Shown here: one piece after another, positions 10,131 to 19,718 of the stretch
Layout: each line of letters opens with the position of its first letter
How positions within the stretch are numbered: the first letter of the stretch is position 1
NCBI GenBank assembly: GCA_037127315.1
Contig: JBBBDQ010001937.1
Coordinates: 88,501-152,500, forward strand
Direction of reading: 5' to 3'
DNA length: 64,000 nucleotides
Source of the DNA: Ascarosepion bandense
Lineage: Eukaryota; Mollusca; Cephalopoda; Sepiida; Sepiidae
Program-made: the position numbers and the translations under genes
The notes under the pieces: model-generated
The model's input: the letters and a program-made list of their open reading frames with translations, nothing else
What the model was told of the DNA's origin: nothing
The model's database searches: none

Positions 10131-12004
10131 AACAAAATATATTTAATTACGGAATTATTGACATCGTAGTCATTTTCAGTTGGAGGCATATTGCACATCT
10201 GTGTGATTTCTCCTCTCCAACAACTTGTCACTAAATATTTTCCGTTTTTACCCAAGCCTCCACCTGCAGAGTTAACACACGAAAGAGCCGAAGATCATCG
10301 AAGGTCTTCAATATTTTAAGACGGAACGATTAAATTTTTTATGGAGAGTTCTTTTAATATCTTCAGTGTGTGAACTCTGCTTCTTCTACTAATCTTTCTG
10401 AATAACTTCTCCCTGGTCTTTTGAACAGAAATAAACGTTTATCTCTTGTTTTGTGTTTAGGAACGGGTTTCCGGTTCCTTCAACTTTATACTTCTCTGCC
10501 TAAACTCTGAAACTTAATTTTTTTTATTTCTCTTCATAAGAAGTCGATATATTTGCCTATCCCCTGGTTTTCTCTCGCTTTTTTTTTTTTTTTTTTTTGC
10601 GTAGACGTATGTCCTTAATGTTTTGGATTGAGTTTCCGGATACTTCTAAATTATTTTCATTGTCTTTGACTCGGAGAAGCTATTTGCAGCTTAGTGCCAT
10701 TATCACTCTGCTTAGGGAGGGCGTTGATTCAAAATTCTTGATCTTCTATTTGGCATTCATGACAAGACCATTTCCAGAATATTTACTGTTTCCATGTGAA
10801 TTAACTTGTGCTGTTTAACTCAGATATTAATATCTTCCTTCTTTGATTTTGCTGTCTTTTGAGACAACTTACATTCAATGACTCAAACCAAATAATTCCT
10901 GCTTTGGTTTAGTCACAGGCTCTTTTAATATTAAATGTCATCATCATCATCTCATTCGTTACACCCAATGATGTGGAGGGCAGAAACTTGTTGTTACTGT
11001 TTCCGTAGCAAACTTTTTATGGGGCAGGGTTTTTTTTTGGTACTTTCTTTTTGGTTTTAAAGAATTATTTATGCTTTTCTGTTAGCCTTGCCCAGAAAGA
11101 GACGATAACAAGATAGTTTAACGTAAGTAAAGTTATACATAATAGTTAGAAGGTAGTGTGACCATAGCAAAAATCAAAATATGATGATGATCATCAAAGT
11201 AATATGAAAACCTTTAAAAAGCTGTCGAAATAAAAGGGTCTTCATGAGAAAATCTAAAAAAAATGTGGCCCCTGAGGATATCAATAATTCTGGTTGTGGT
11301 TGAAGTCCCAGGTTTTATTGGAAAAGTTTTCGATATATTCATTGAAGCCAATCCTGGTAGCCCATGCCTGAAAGCAGTACGAAAAATTGTTTTGACAATT
11401 ACAGCTGATAGCTTACGAAAGGCTTTACCTATGTAAAATATATGTGATATTGTTTTGTTTTGTTTGTACAAACTTGTTCAGTGGTAAAGGTCAGGTTGCC
11501 ATTTTCGGCCTTAGGTCTTTAGTTGGGGTCCAGAGTGTAATATGCATCCAACAGAAATCAAAGGATACACAACTCCTCCTCCTCCTACTCCTACTACTAC
11601 TAATAATAATGATAGTAATAATACACACCCGAATATAATAACCTCGTCGTGTTTACCTCCAGGAAATTTCAATCTTTTGTTTAAATTTAAACAACGAAAA
11701 ATCATATATTTCACTTTTTGTTGGAGGTTTGGTGTGTCATAAATATCTTCCATAGATCGTACAAATAAAATGATTATCTTTTATTCAAGCGAATTTTTCT
11801 CTTCGTTCAATGTACGATCGTGATATATCATTTTGTTCGAATATATTTCTAAAATAGTACTGAAATAAAATAGAATATTAAATCATAAAAAAAATCTATG
11901 CTGAAATTAGTTAAACTGAAAAAAAAACTGACTTAAATTTTAATAGGAAGCTCTACGCCACTAAACTCGTTTCCTTTCGGTAAGGATATATTTTAGTTTT
12001 TTTT
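10131..12004. other. Mostly unassigned; one open frame at 11214-11471 (minus)
   Basis: No known family was recognised. The minus-strand frame at 11214-11471 (85 codons, with FRKLSAVIVKTIFRTAFRHG and RGHIFFRFSHEDPFISTAF) is uninterrupted but has no recognisable domain. A (CTC/TAC)n triplet tract lies at 11572-11612 and a T-rich run at 10578-10597. Confidence 0.35.
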
Positions 12005-12345
12005 TTAATCATATCACCCCGAGCAAGGCGGTAACGCCACTGATGCGCATGGGGCTACGTAAGAGTGAAAAGATTGGAAAAGAGAAAACCGGAAACCGCA
12101 TCCTAAACAGGAAACAAGGGATGAGCCTCTTCACCTGTTCAATAGACGTGGGTGGAATGTGAACCGGGCGATAGTTTAGTCTATCTACTCCAATTGAGAG
12201 AGAAAAAAAAAAGAAAAAAAAAAGAAAAGAGTGAAAAGATTGGAAAAGAGAGAGCTGGAAATCACATCCTAAACAGGGAACAAGGGATGAGCCTCTACAC
12301 CTGTTCAATAGACGTGGGTGGAGTGTGAACCGGGCGATAGTTTAG
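12005..12345 (-). mobile_element. LINE-tail element with two 149-bp-type units
   Basis: Minus strand: two copies of the CGCCCGGTTCACA...GGATGTGATTTCCAGC unit, then the tail GGGGTGATATGATT plus A-run. Same family as 6118-6310 and 51498-52435. Confidence 0.75.
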
Positions 12346-12379
12346 TTTAGACAAATTAAGTGACCATTCAGCAAGAAAA

Positions 12380-12845
12380 TTCTCGCTTCTTCAGCAACGA
12401 TCCAAACCAAAAATTTATTATTTCAAATATAGTTAAAAAATTTACATACCAGAAGGAGTCTAAAACAAATATCCAAAATAGCTATTCAACGTACGTAGAA
12501 ATAGCAATATCATTGATAAACAAAATAATTCTTACAAAGAATGCCCCCACCATTATTAAAAATAAAACACAAAATATCAGCATATTTTACTGCACTCAAA
12601 AGCACAATAATTATAAACATTACGAATTTGCTATGAGAAAAAATATTAAACATTATATTTCTGTCGCAATTCCTGAAAAATATGTAAAATATATAATATA
12701 TTATAGAAAATGGAAGACTGCAAACCTTATTGAGTCTAATAAAAATAAACTAGTATAGTGTATGAATTTTAATGTACAAAACTTTTCTTGTCATAAAACA
12801 ATTACCTATATTGACCATACTCCCACTTGTTATGATGAACTTTAA
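12380..12845 (+). pseudogene. Degenerate Penelope-like C-terminal region (tentative)
   Basis: A plus-strand frame (12360-12758) ends in YVKYIIYYRKWKTANLIES. This is similar in order to the PLE segment KFVIYYTKSTTSNSFVRN that precedes the GIY-YIG domain at 59200. About 50 bases later, in another frame, comes a TYIDHTPT-like motif that may be a decayed YIGHTT box. The composition is very AT-rich. The assignment is tentative. Confidence 0.4.
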
Positions 12846-12996
12846 GATAAATTTTGGTTGAAAATGCAAAAATACGATTCAAATCCCAATATCAAATGCA
12901 TCTCACTATGATTCAAACAATTTTCTCCTTCTACCAACCTCACTTTTTTTAACAATAAGAATAGAGTTTTGTAATTATTTTTGTAAAGAGACAAAA

Positions 12997-13077
12997 GCTT
13001 TTGCAAAGCTATCACGTGACGCGCGTGGCTGGGCATGATGCCCAGCCACGCGCGTCACGTGATAGCTTTGCAAAAGC
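12997..13077. repeat. 81-bp perfect palindrome
   Basis: Arms of 40 bp pair perfectly around a single central base at 13037. The arm contains GCTTTTGCAAAGC, TATCACGTGAC and GCGCGTGGCTGGGCA, so it is much more GC- and CpG-rich than its surroundings. It could extrude as a cruciform. It may be a tiny foldback element or a replication or assembly artefact. Confidence 0.95.
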
Positions 13078-13290
13078 ACAAAATAAATTAGGTAACAGTC
13101 AAAACATAAGAATTAAATAACAAGATTGAAAAAATAAATCTTGAAAATGTCTCGTGAAGTAACTGAAAGTGCTTGGAAAATAAAAAAAATTATGGAAAAA
13201 TTTTACTTTCCTTTCCTTATCTTAAGCAAAAAGGAAAAAATTAAGAATACTGGAAAAATTAAATAAAAAATGAATAATAATAATAATAAT

Positions 13291-13293
13291 TAT

Positions 13294-13350
<57 letters not shown>
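13291..13350. repeat. (AC)n(AT)n microsatellite
   Basis: A perfect (AC)n run followed directly by (AT)n, next to a dispersed repeat. Confidence 0.95.
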
Positions 13351-13358
<8 letters not shown>

Positions 13359-13640
13359 TATAGCAACAACAATACCAATAGTAAGAGAACTAACCCTACC
13401 AAAACTAGTATTAATCAAGCTATAATTTAAATCGTCTTGTAAAACCCACCGAGACCAAACTCGGAGGGAAAATAAGGGGAAGCAAAAAAAGTAACAAACG
13501 AAGCACATGAACAAAAAGTCAAGCACTCGTAAGAAAGAAAAAAAAAACCCCAAGACAAAAACCCTAACACTAAAGCGCTCGATACGAAAGTAGAGCAAAA
13601 AGACAGAAAATCTAAGCAAGAGCCAGCAACCGACCACGGT
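13351..13640 (-). repeat. Dispersed repeat, inverted partner of 46437-46690
   Basis: In reverse complement it contains GGCTCTTGCTTAGATTTTCT, TACGAGTGCTTGACTTTT, GGTGGGTTTTACAAGACGAT and CTTGATTAATACTAGTTTTG, all found in the same order at 46437-46690. Both copies border (TA)n tracts. The class is unknown. Confidence 0.7.
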
Positions 13641-13904
13641 TTCGCCTAACGGCTCGTCAGGGAAATTGTGAAATATATGTATATAAATTCTATAAAACTC
13701 CGAAAATTACGTATATGTTATGGCCATTTCAGCGAAGAAACCTTGCATCTTCAGCAACAAATTCTTTATTATGCAAATACAGGTAAATATTCTTATACAT
13801 GCAGATCAATCAAAACAAATTCATATACCGGAAATTCAAATGAAAGAAGGAACAAGTAAAGAAATAAAAAAAAAATGGGTGGGGGGTTAAATGAAAGAGT
13901 AGGT
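13641..13904. other. Unassigned non-coding DNA
   Basis: A motif GGCCATTTCAGCGAAGAAAC ... CATCTTCAGCAACAAATTC resembles 12363-12420 and may be a decayed element end. Nothing coding was recognised. Confidence 0.35.
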
Positions 13905-14515
13905 TATGAAGTGCGTTTTGGTGCAATGAATATCGGCTCGGAACGAAAAATCGGAGAGCTGAGTTCGAATTCCATTTGAATTCGTTTCATTCAGTTACGC
14001 GTAAATATCCGTAGAAAATGTATTAATCCATCTCTTTCCATCAGTTATTGGTTAAATAACAGGACAAATTGGGTTCTATAGCCTTGGCTTGCAACCAGTC
14101 TACCACAGAAAGCAATGGTAACCTACTGCGCGATAATCTTCTGCCCAGTCAGTCATGTCACTTTCGAGATATGATCGCCCAAGCATGTATCACGTATGGC
14201 ACTTAACTGACTGACTGAATATAATAGTTTGAAGCATGATTAAGGCTTCTACTGATCATAAAGTGAGGGATCTATTTTATATTGCTATTTAATAATAAAC
14301 TGATCCCCAACTAATTATTAGGTAATAATATAATACATATTTGTTCTCTCTAGCTATGAGTCAAATAACAGGACAGATTGGGTTCTATAGCCTTGGCTGG
14401 CAACCAGTATACCGCAGAAAGCAGTGGCAACCTACTGTGCGATAATCTTTCTCCCAGTCAGTCGTGTCTCTTTCGAGACATGATTGCCAAAGCGTGTATC
14501 ACGTATGGCACTTAA
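13905..14515 (+). mobile_element. tRNA-derived SINE dimer joined by the palindromic linker
   Basis: The first unit has a tRNA-like head (TGCAATGAATATCGGCTCGG, GAGTTCGAATTCC) and body to about 14217. It is followed by the linker with CATAAAGTGAGGGATC and AAACTGATCCCC (14260-14312), then a second unit that starts mid-body (GACAGATTGGGTTCTATAGC) and runs to the same 3' end. The second unit lacks the tRNA head. Confidence 0.75.
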
Positions 14516-14705
14516 GTGAATGAGATTATGCTAGCAGGTTGTCGTCTAGACATTGATACGGAGGGGAGGGAAGAAGAGAGGGAAAGAGAGAGACGGCTAA
14601 ATGGATTTAAGATCCGATCAGTGAAAATAATTTGAAATTACATCTGTGTTAAGAAATTAGACATTAAGCGTCTTACAGGAAATGTATTTAGAAGAAAGGA
14701 AAAAC

Positions 14706-14990
14706 GGAAGGGGTAGAATCGCCAATTCGGTCGGGTTTCAATACTGGGTTAGGAAGCGACTGGAGTCTAAGCCGTACTGATGAGCTGTAAAACAGCGAAA
14801 CAGATCTGTCTGCGGATGACTATAGTATTTACGCTCTCACACCCTGATTGAGCACTCTGGAAGAGTGGTAGACTTTGTAAACAGTAGCTACTCCGGCATT
14901 TACGCATCGTTCATTCGATAATGAATTGGATCACTCTAGCTATTGGGCGTGTTTATATGCGCTAAAAAGTCTGCCTTCTTCTGACCTCAT
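14706..14990 (+). mobile_element. Hammerhead-bearing SINE/retrozyme-like element
   Basis: Contains a box B-like motif (GGGTTTCAATACT), then a complete hammerhead ribozyme (14764-14821), then a body with CACCCTGATTGAGCACTCTG, TTTACGCATCGTTCATTC and CTATTGGGCGTGTTTATA. The same modules occur at 59548-59862 in the order body, tRNA-like head, ribozyme. Relative to that copy this one is circularly permuted, as expected if the unit circulates as RNA monomers or tandem arrays. The tRNA-like 5' half with box A is missing here. Confidence 0.7.
14764..14821 (+). ncRNA. Type I hammerhead self-cleaving ribozyme
   Basis: All core elements are present: CTGATGA (14777-14783), stem II GCTGT/ACAGC with an AAA loop, GAAA (14797-14800), a short stem III ACAG/CTGT with a two-base loop, and the cleavage triplet GTC ending at 14810. 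Stem I pairs CCGTA (14772-14776) with TGCGG (14811-14815). A second helix, AGTC (14764-14767) with GACT (14818-14821), lies beyond an internal loop. The very short stem III is what is described for hammerheads of Penelope-type elements. It is predicted active; self-cleavage is inferred. Confidence 0.85.
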
Positions 14991-15049
14991 TTTAGCAGAT
15001 ATATTTTCCATAGTTACACGAAAATATCTTGAAAGACTAGAGAGTTAAC

Positions 15050-15475
15050 TTATTCAATAAAATCGCCATTAGCTTCAACCATGACCTTCAGGCGACTTCG
15101 GAATCTCATGTTAGTCTTTTGGACGGTCTCCTTGTTGAAGTTGGTGAATGCTGACATAATCCTTGCTTTCTCTATATCTTTAGTGTTACAATGTGTTCTG
15201 TTGGTCTCTGGATTAACTACGCCCCAGATCTTAAGGCGGTTGCTGTCTAGGGAGTCAGGTGGCCTGATATAAAATGTTCTGTGAACGCAGAAGTTATCTG
15301 ACAGCCATACCTGGGAAATCCTGATTGTCTTGCATGGTGCAGAATGCTGTTGCTAGACATAGGTTCTTCAAGTAGCCACCCTCTTGACCATGGGAGCACT
15401 ACATTTTCAGAGCACTTTATGCAGGCCCTTGTGTTAAGGTCCTCATCAGCAAAGTTCTTTTATTTTCCGAGTTAC
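15050..15475 (-). pseudogene. Tc1/mariner-superfamily transposase C-terminus
   Basis: The minus strand reads PPDSLDSNRLKIWGV, ETNRTHCNTKDIEKARIMSA and FRSRLKVMVEANGDFIE, ending at a stop at 15050-15052. This is the C-terminal block following the third catalytic residue in marine-invertebrate IS630/Tc1/mariner transposases. The usual SPDLNPLDYFVW motif has decayed. Upstream catalytic residues are missing or shifted, so it is dead. It is a different lineage from the mariner at 7780-8445. Confidence 0.7.
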
Positions 15476-15541
15476 CATACTTGTGTAAATCTCAAAGACA
15501 TAATTGACCTTTTATAGACATAATTGACATTTTATGACAAT

Positions 15542-16691
15542 TGTTGTGGGATCACCTCTTTCTATGAATTAATGGACTCGCCTGATGTGCAGTTATTATC
15601 CTGCCTATACAGAGATCGAGAGTTGTAAAGCAGCTGGGTTTGCTGCTGTGACACTGTCAGGTCGCTGCCTTCGGGTAGAGAGCGCTCTCTGCTTCCGAGC
15701 AGAGAGCACTAACCCAGTCGTTGCTCCGCCGAAGGGTAGAATAACGACTGGGGAAAAATAGACAGATATTTTTGGCCTGGCTATATAGCCGGGCAGACCC
15801 ACAATAAAATGACCTTGTGTCACATCTAGCCTTGCGTGGGAAGGTTGGTAAATACCGTTGTAAACCAGTTGGCATTTGCCTCTGTTATTATGACTATTCC
15901 ACTGTCAGTACTCTGCCTCCGGGTAGAGGGCGTTCCCTGCTTCCGAGCAGAGAGCACTAACCCAGTCGTGGTTCCGCCGAAGGGTAGAATCACGACTGGG
16001 GAAAAATAGACAGACATTTTTTGTCCCGGCTATGTGACCGGGAAGATCCACTATAAAATGACCTTTTGTCACATCTAACCTTGCGTGGGAAGGTTGGTAA
16101 ATACCGTTGTAAAGACGTTGGCTTTGCTGCTATGACACTGTCGGCTCTCTGCCTTGTGTCACATCTAGCCAGGCGTGGGAAGGTTGGTAAATACCATTAT
16201 AAAGCAGTTGGCATTTGCGTCTGCTACTATGACACCGTCACCTCTTTGCCTTCGGGTGGAGAACGCTCTCTGCTCGAAAGCAGAGAGCACTAACCCAGTC
16301 GTTGTTCCGCCGAAGGGTAGAATCACGACTAGAGAAATATAGACAGATATTTTTGGCCTGGCTATATGACCGGGAAGATCCACATTAAAAATACCTTGTG
16401 TCTTATCTCGCCTTACGTGGGAAGGCTGGCAAATACCGTTGTAAACAGTTGCTTAGTTGGTCAGTAAGTTGGTGCAGAGTTAGTTGGAATTGTTTGAATA
16501 TAGACTCATTACCCGGACATATTATTTCACTGCAAGACTGTATATACTGATTTCTACTAATAGTATTCCTGAACTGACTAACCCGTGTTTCCTGTTTGTA
16601 TATCTTGTTCAATATAACTGAAATTTTCTATCTCTATATCTGTTTCTGTTTTTTATTATTTTGTGTGGTTTCTCAACCGGAATCCACAACA
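15542..16691 (+). mobile_element. Solo LTR 1 with internal structured tandem repeats
   Basis: Begins TGTTGTGGGATC and ends GGAATCCACAACA, the TG...CA form of an LTR. No internal coding region or second LTR is adjacent, so it is a solo LTR. The flanking pentamers are ACAAT and ATAAC (two transitions apart); a perfect ACAAT pair is obtained if the end is placed three bases earlier. Shared landmarks with the other three LTRs are AATGGACTC near the start and TTCAATATAACT, TTTTGTGTGGTT near the end. Its length is inflated by the hairpin repeats at 15652-16440. Confidence 0.75.
15652..16440 (+). repeat. Tandem structured repeat, about 3.5 units inside LTR 1
   Basis: Units of roughly 250 bp start CACTGTCAG...CTGCCTTCGG. 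Each unit holds hairpin 1 (GCTCTCTGCT/AGCAGAGAGC), hairpin 2 (CCCAGTCGTG/CACGACTGGG type) and hairpin 3 around GGCCTGGCTATATAGCCGGG, and ends near GTGACACAAGG in reverse sense. In the unit at 15713-15752 the closing pair of hairpin 2 is T-A instead of G-C, a compensatory change. The third unit keeps stem 1 while its loop changes from TCCG to CGAA. The same repeat fills LTR 4 at 48360-49470. Confidence 0.85.
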
Positions 16692-16693
16692 AT

Positions 16694-17080
16694 AACTATA
16701 GCCAATTTTTATATTCGTTAAAACTTACAAAACGGAGAAATGTTAAGGTAATTAAAAAATAATAAAAAAATATTTAAACATTTCTTGTTGACCGTATTTA
16801 ATAAAAGACTCTTCAATTCAAGTTTGTTGAACAAATGAACATTAATATATATAAAAAGAGAGAGATTCTTTTTAGTAGTTTTACTGATAAAAGCTATTTT
16901 CGGCAATCAAAAGCTATATTGGCAATCGAGGTGAAGATAGAGCCTTAATAGTTTTAGCTCAAAGAATTTGTCTCCCTCCAGAAAAGCCAACAAAGAAATT
17001 CAGCTCCGATGTGTGAGCGCCTCATAAAGGTGTCGGCATGAACCTGCTCAGATAAAGTGACAAAATCTTTGCACTAAAAT
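16694..17080. other. No feature recognised
   Basis: AT-rich, with no coding potential and no match noticed elsewhere in the window. Confidence 0.45.
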
Positions 17081-17102
17081 ATATGCATATATATATATAG
17101 CA

Positions 17103-17146
<44 letters not shown>

Positions 17147-17166
17147 CAATATATATTTATATAGCA

Positions 17167-17210
<44 letters not shown>

Positions 17211-17447
17211 CAATATATATTTATATAGCAATATATACATATATATATATATATATTCCATTCTTAAACGAGTTGTTTTGCTACCCAGATTTTTAACATG
17301 AGTGGCGTCTTCAGGCGATTATCGCGAAATAACTCGTTTAATAATGAATATTTTCAAAGGTGCTAAAATATAAATGTATAGAACACGTTTTAATACAAAT
17401 GTGTACTGGTCTAACCCTATTAGGACCAAAAACAAAGTATTAACAAT

Positions 17448-17492
<45 letters not shown>
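17081..17492. repeat. (TA)n tracts with AGCAATATATAT spacers
   Basis: Several (TA)n runs separated by TATAGCAATATATA motifs (17081-17257) and a long run at 17450-17492. Between them, 17270-17340 has CTTCAGGCGATTATCGCGAA, reminiscent of the loop of the next inverted repeat. Confidence 0.85.
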
Positions 17493-17494
<2 letters not shown>

Positions 17495-17530
17495 ATAAAG
17501 GAATAGGGTTGTTCCAACGAGAGTAATTTG

Positions 17531-17845
17531 TATAAAATAAAAAGTGTGAGAAGCCGTGAACGTTTTCTTTAAAATATATATTTATTGTTTGGTATTCAAA
17601 TAAGTTATGGAGTATTAATTTGTCATGGTTTGCGCTACACGTGTTTCGAGTCTAAAATTGACTCTCTTCAGGCGAACAAATTCGTTGTTTTACGTTTGGG
17701 TTTCTCTGAGTATCTGGAGAGAGTCAATTTTAGACTCGAAACACGTGTAGTGCAAACCATGACAAATTAATACTCCATAACTTGTATGAACACCAAACAA
17801 TAAATATATATTTTAAAGAAAAGGTTCACGGCTTCTCACACTTTT

Positions 17846-17854
<9 letters not shown>
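17531..17854. repeat. Long inverted repeat, 137-bp arms
   Basis: 17531-17667 pairs with 17718-17854 with few mismatches; the roughly 50-bp loop contains CTTCAGGCGAACAAATTC. Arm landmarks are AAAAAGTGTGAGAAGCCGTG and TACACGTGTTTCGAGTC. It is bordered by (TA)n on both sides. It looks like a foldback element or an inverted pair of retroelement termini. Confidence 0.85.
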
Positions 17855-17877
<23 letters not shown>

Positions 17878-17907
17878 GGAGAGAGAGAGAGAGAAAAAGA
17901 CAGAGAG

Positions 17908-17945
<38 letters not shown>

Positions 17946-18101
17946 ATTAGCATATATATTTACATACAGACGAAACTCACCGGCTAAGATAAGTTTTCTT
18001 TTGAGTTTATTCCTAATTCCTCTAAATATACTTTCCCTTTCTCAATTTTTCTCTTTCTCTTTCTCCTCCTCTACCCCTCTCTTTCTCTTTATCTCTCTCT
18101 C

Positions 18102-18136
<35 letters not shown>
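17855..18136. repeat. (TA)n, (GA)n and CT-rich low-complexity block
   Basis: (TA)n to 17877, (GA)n to 17942, then CT-rich sequence and (TA)n at 18104-18134. A long open frame across it is compositional. Confidence 0.85.
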
Positions 18137-18745
18137 ACAGAAAGTATAAAGTTAATCTGTTTACGATAATACAATGATAGGTTTATTTTTTACCTCTTAC
18201 AGCAGCTGGTCAAAATTACCTTAGCTTGTTTCATCCTCTCTCCCACGCAACAGCATCTCAGTTTCTTTTTTTTTTTTGTTTTCTTTTGTTTTGGGTCTCT
18301 CCCCGCTCCCTTTGCGTGATTTTAATTATTGATTATAGGACCTGACTAGCACAATAATAATCTAACCAGATGCTAACAAGTAGGATTGTACGAACAACAC
18401 CTACCCTTTTGTGCAGACCAGCAAAATTATAGCCACTGACAAGCACATAATTATCTTTTAAAGACGGGGAACAAAGCAAGCGATTAGCAAAAGGAAGAAA
18501 AAAATCATTAATTGCAAATCATAATTATAGCGTTCGTTATGTTTGGTGGTGAAATTGCCAGTTACCATGGAATTAAGATGTCTGTCAAGATAAGCCCCCA
18601 CCCACAGATATAAGTTTTATGTTAATCATTGTTATTTTTATTATTACTATTGTTGTTGTGGCTTATATTGTTGTTAATGATGATCTCGTTAGAATATTAC
18701 CCATAAAAATCTATTGTAGTGTTTACAAAGTGTTGATAATATACT

Positions 18746-18748
<3 letters not shown>
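18137..18748. other. Non-repetitive non-coding DNA
   Basis: No gene and no family match were seen; moderate complexity compared with the surroundings. Confidence 0.4.
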
Positions 18749-18797
<49 letters not shown>

Positions 18798-18858
18798 TAG
18801 AGAGAAATATAGATAGAGATATAGATATAGAGAGAGATATATAGATAGAGAGAGAGAT

Positions 18859-18920
<62 letters not shown>
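18749..18920. repeat. (AT)n(GA)n compound microsatellite
   Basis: Two (AT)n runs separated and followed by GA/GATA-rich tracts. Confidence 0.95.
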
Positions 18921-19001
18921 ACCTCGACAGAAGATTATGATTTGAAGCGAGAAGAAACGATTAAACATCAACTGAAAGATTAGTGACTGCGTAGTTGTTA
19001 A

Positions 19002-19632
19002 CAGGTGGGCAATACCAGAATCAAGCAGGTACAAAAATTTAAATACCTGGGAAGTGTTCTAACAGAAGACGGAAAGTGCGACACAGAGATCCGAAAGCGA
19101 ATTGGCATGGTGAGCGACGCGTTCCAGAAGCTGAATAAAATACTAAGACATAAAAAATTTCACTAGAAACAAAGAAAAGAGTGCTGGATTGCTATGTGAT
19201 ATCAGTTCTTCAATATGGCAGTAAATGCTGGACAATATCATCGAAAATGCGGACAATATTTGAAGCAGCGGAAATGTGTTTATACAGAAGGATGCTGCGG
19301 ATATCGTGAACTGAGCATGCGAGCAACGATGGGGCGTTGGAAAGAATGACAACGAAAAAGAAATTAATAGTAACCATCAGGAAGAGACAACTGAAGTTCC
19401 TGGGACATGCAATGAGGAAGTGGGGCTTGGAGAACCTGATACTGACAAACCAGATAGACGGAACGGAAAAAGAGACAGCGGAAGGCAGCGGATAACATAT
19501 TTGCAGGGCCTGATCAGGTGGGTGACGAAACGGAGTTGCGAGGAGAAAACATACTAAGAGCCACCAGAGACAGGGAGACCTGGAGAACCATGACCGGCAA
19601 CGTCCTGAACGGACAGGACACATAGAAGAAGA
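19002..19632 (+). pseudogene. RTE-type LINE 3' fragment
   Basis: The plus strand gives the RTE C-terminus with frameshifts: FKYLGSVLTEDGKCDTEIR, RIGMVSDAFQKLNKIL, a block with YGSKCWTISSKM and YRRMLRIS, then KRQLKFLGHAMRKWGLENL, and the tail ending ACATAGAAGAAGAAG. Catalytic reverse transcriptase motifs lie upstream and are absent, so it is 5'-truncated. A shift near 19160 and one near 19530 break the frame. Confidence 0.85.
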
Positions 19633-19718
19633 AGTTGTTAAACATAGGAGGATTCCTGTGTGCGAATTGCACATCTCAAAGACCAAAATCAAACAAAATT
19701 TTAATAGGTGGGAAGCAG

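Noticed and set aside
9812..10255. 140- and 116-codon frames on both strands
   Set aside because: Low-complexity triplet repeats plus SINE sequence; no domain and both strands open.
15537..16693. Perfect ACAAT target duplication for LTR 1
   Set aside because: It requires ending the LTR at CCACA, three bases short of the end supported by LTR 2 and LTR 4; reported only as an alternative.
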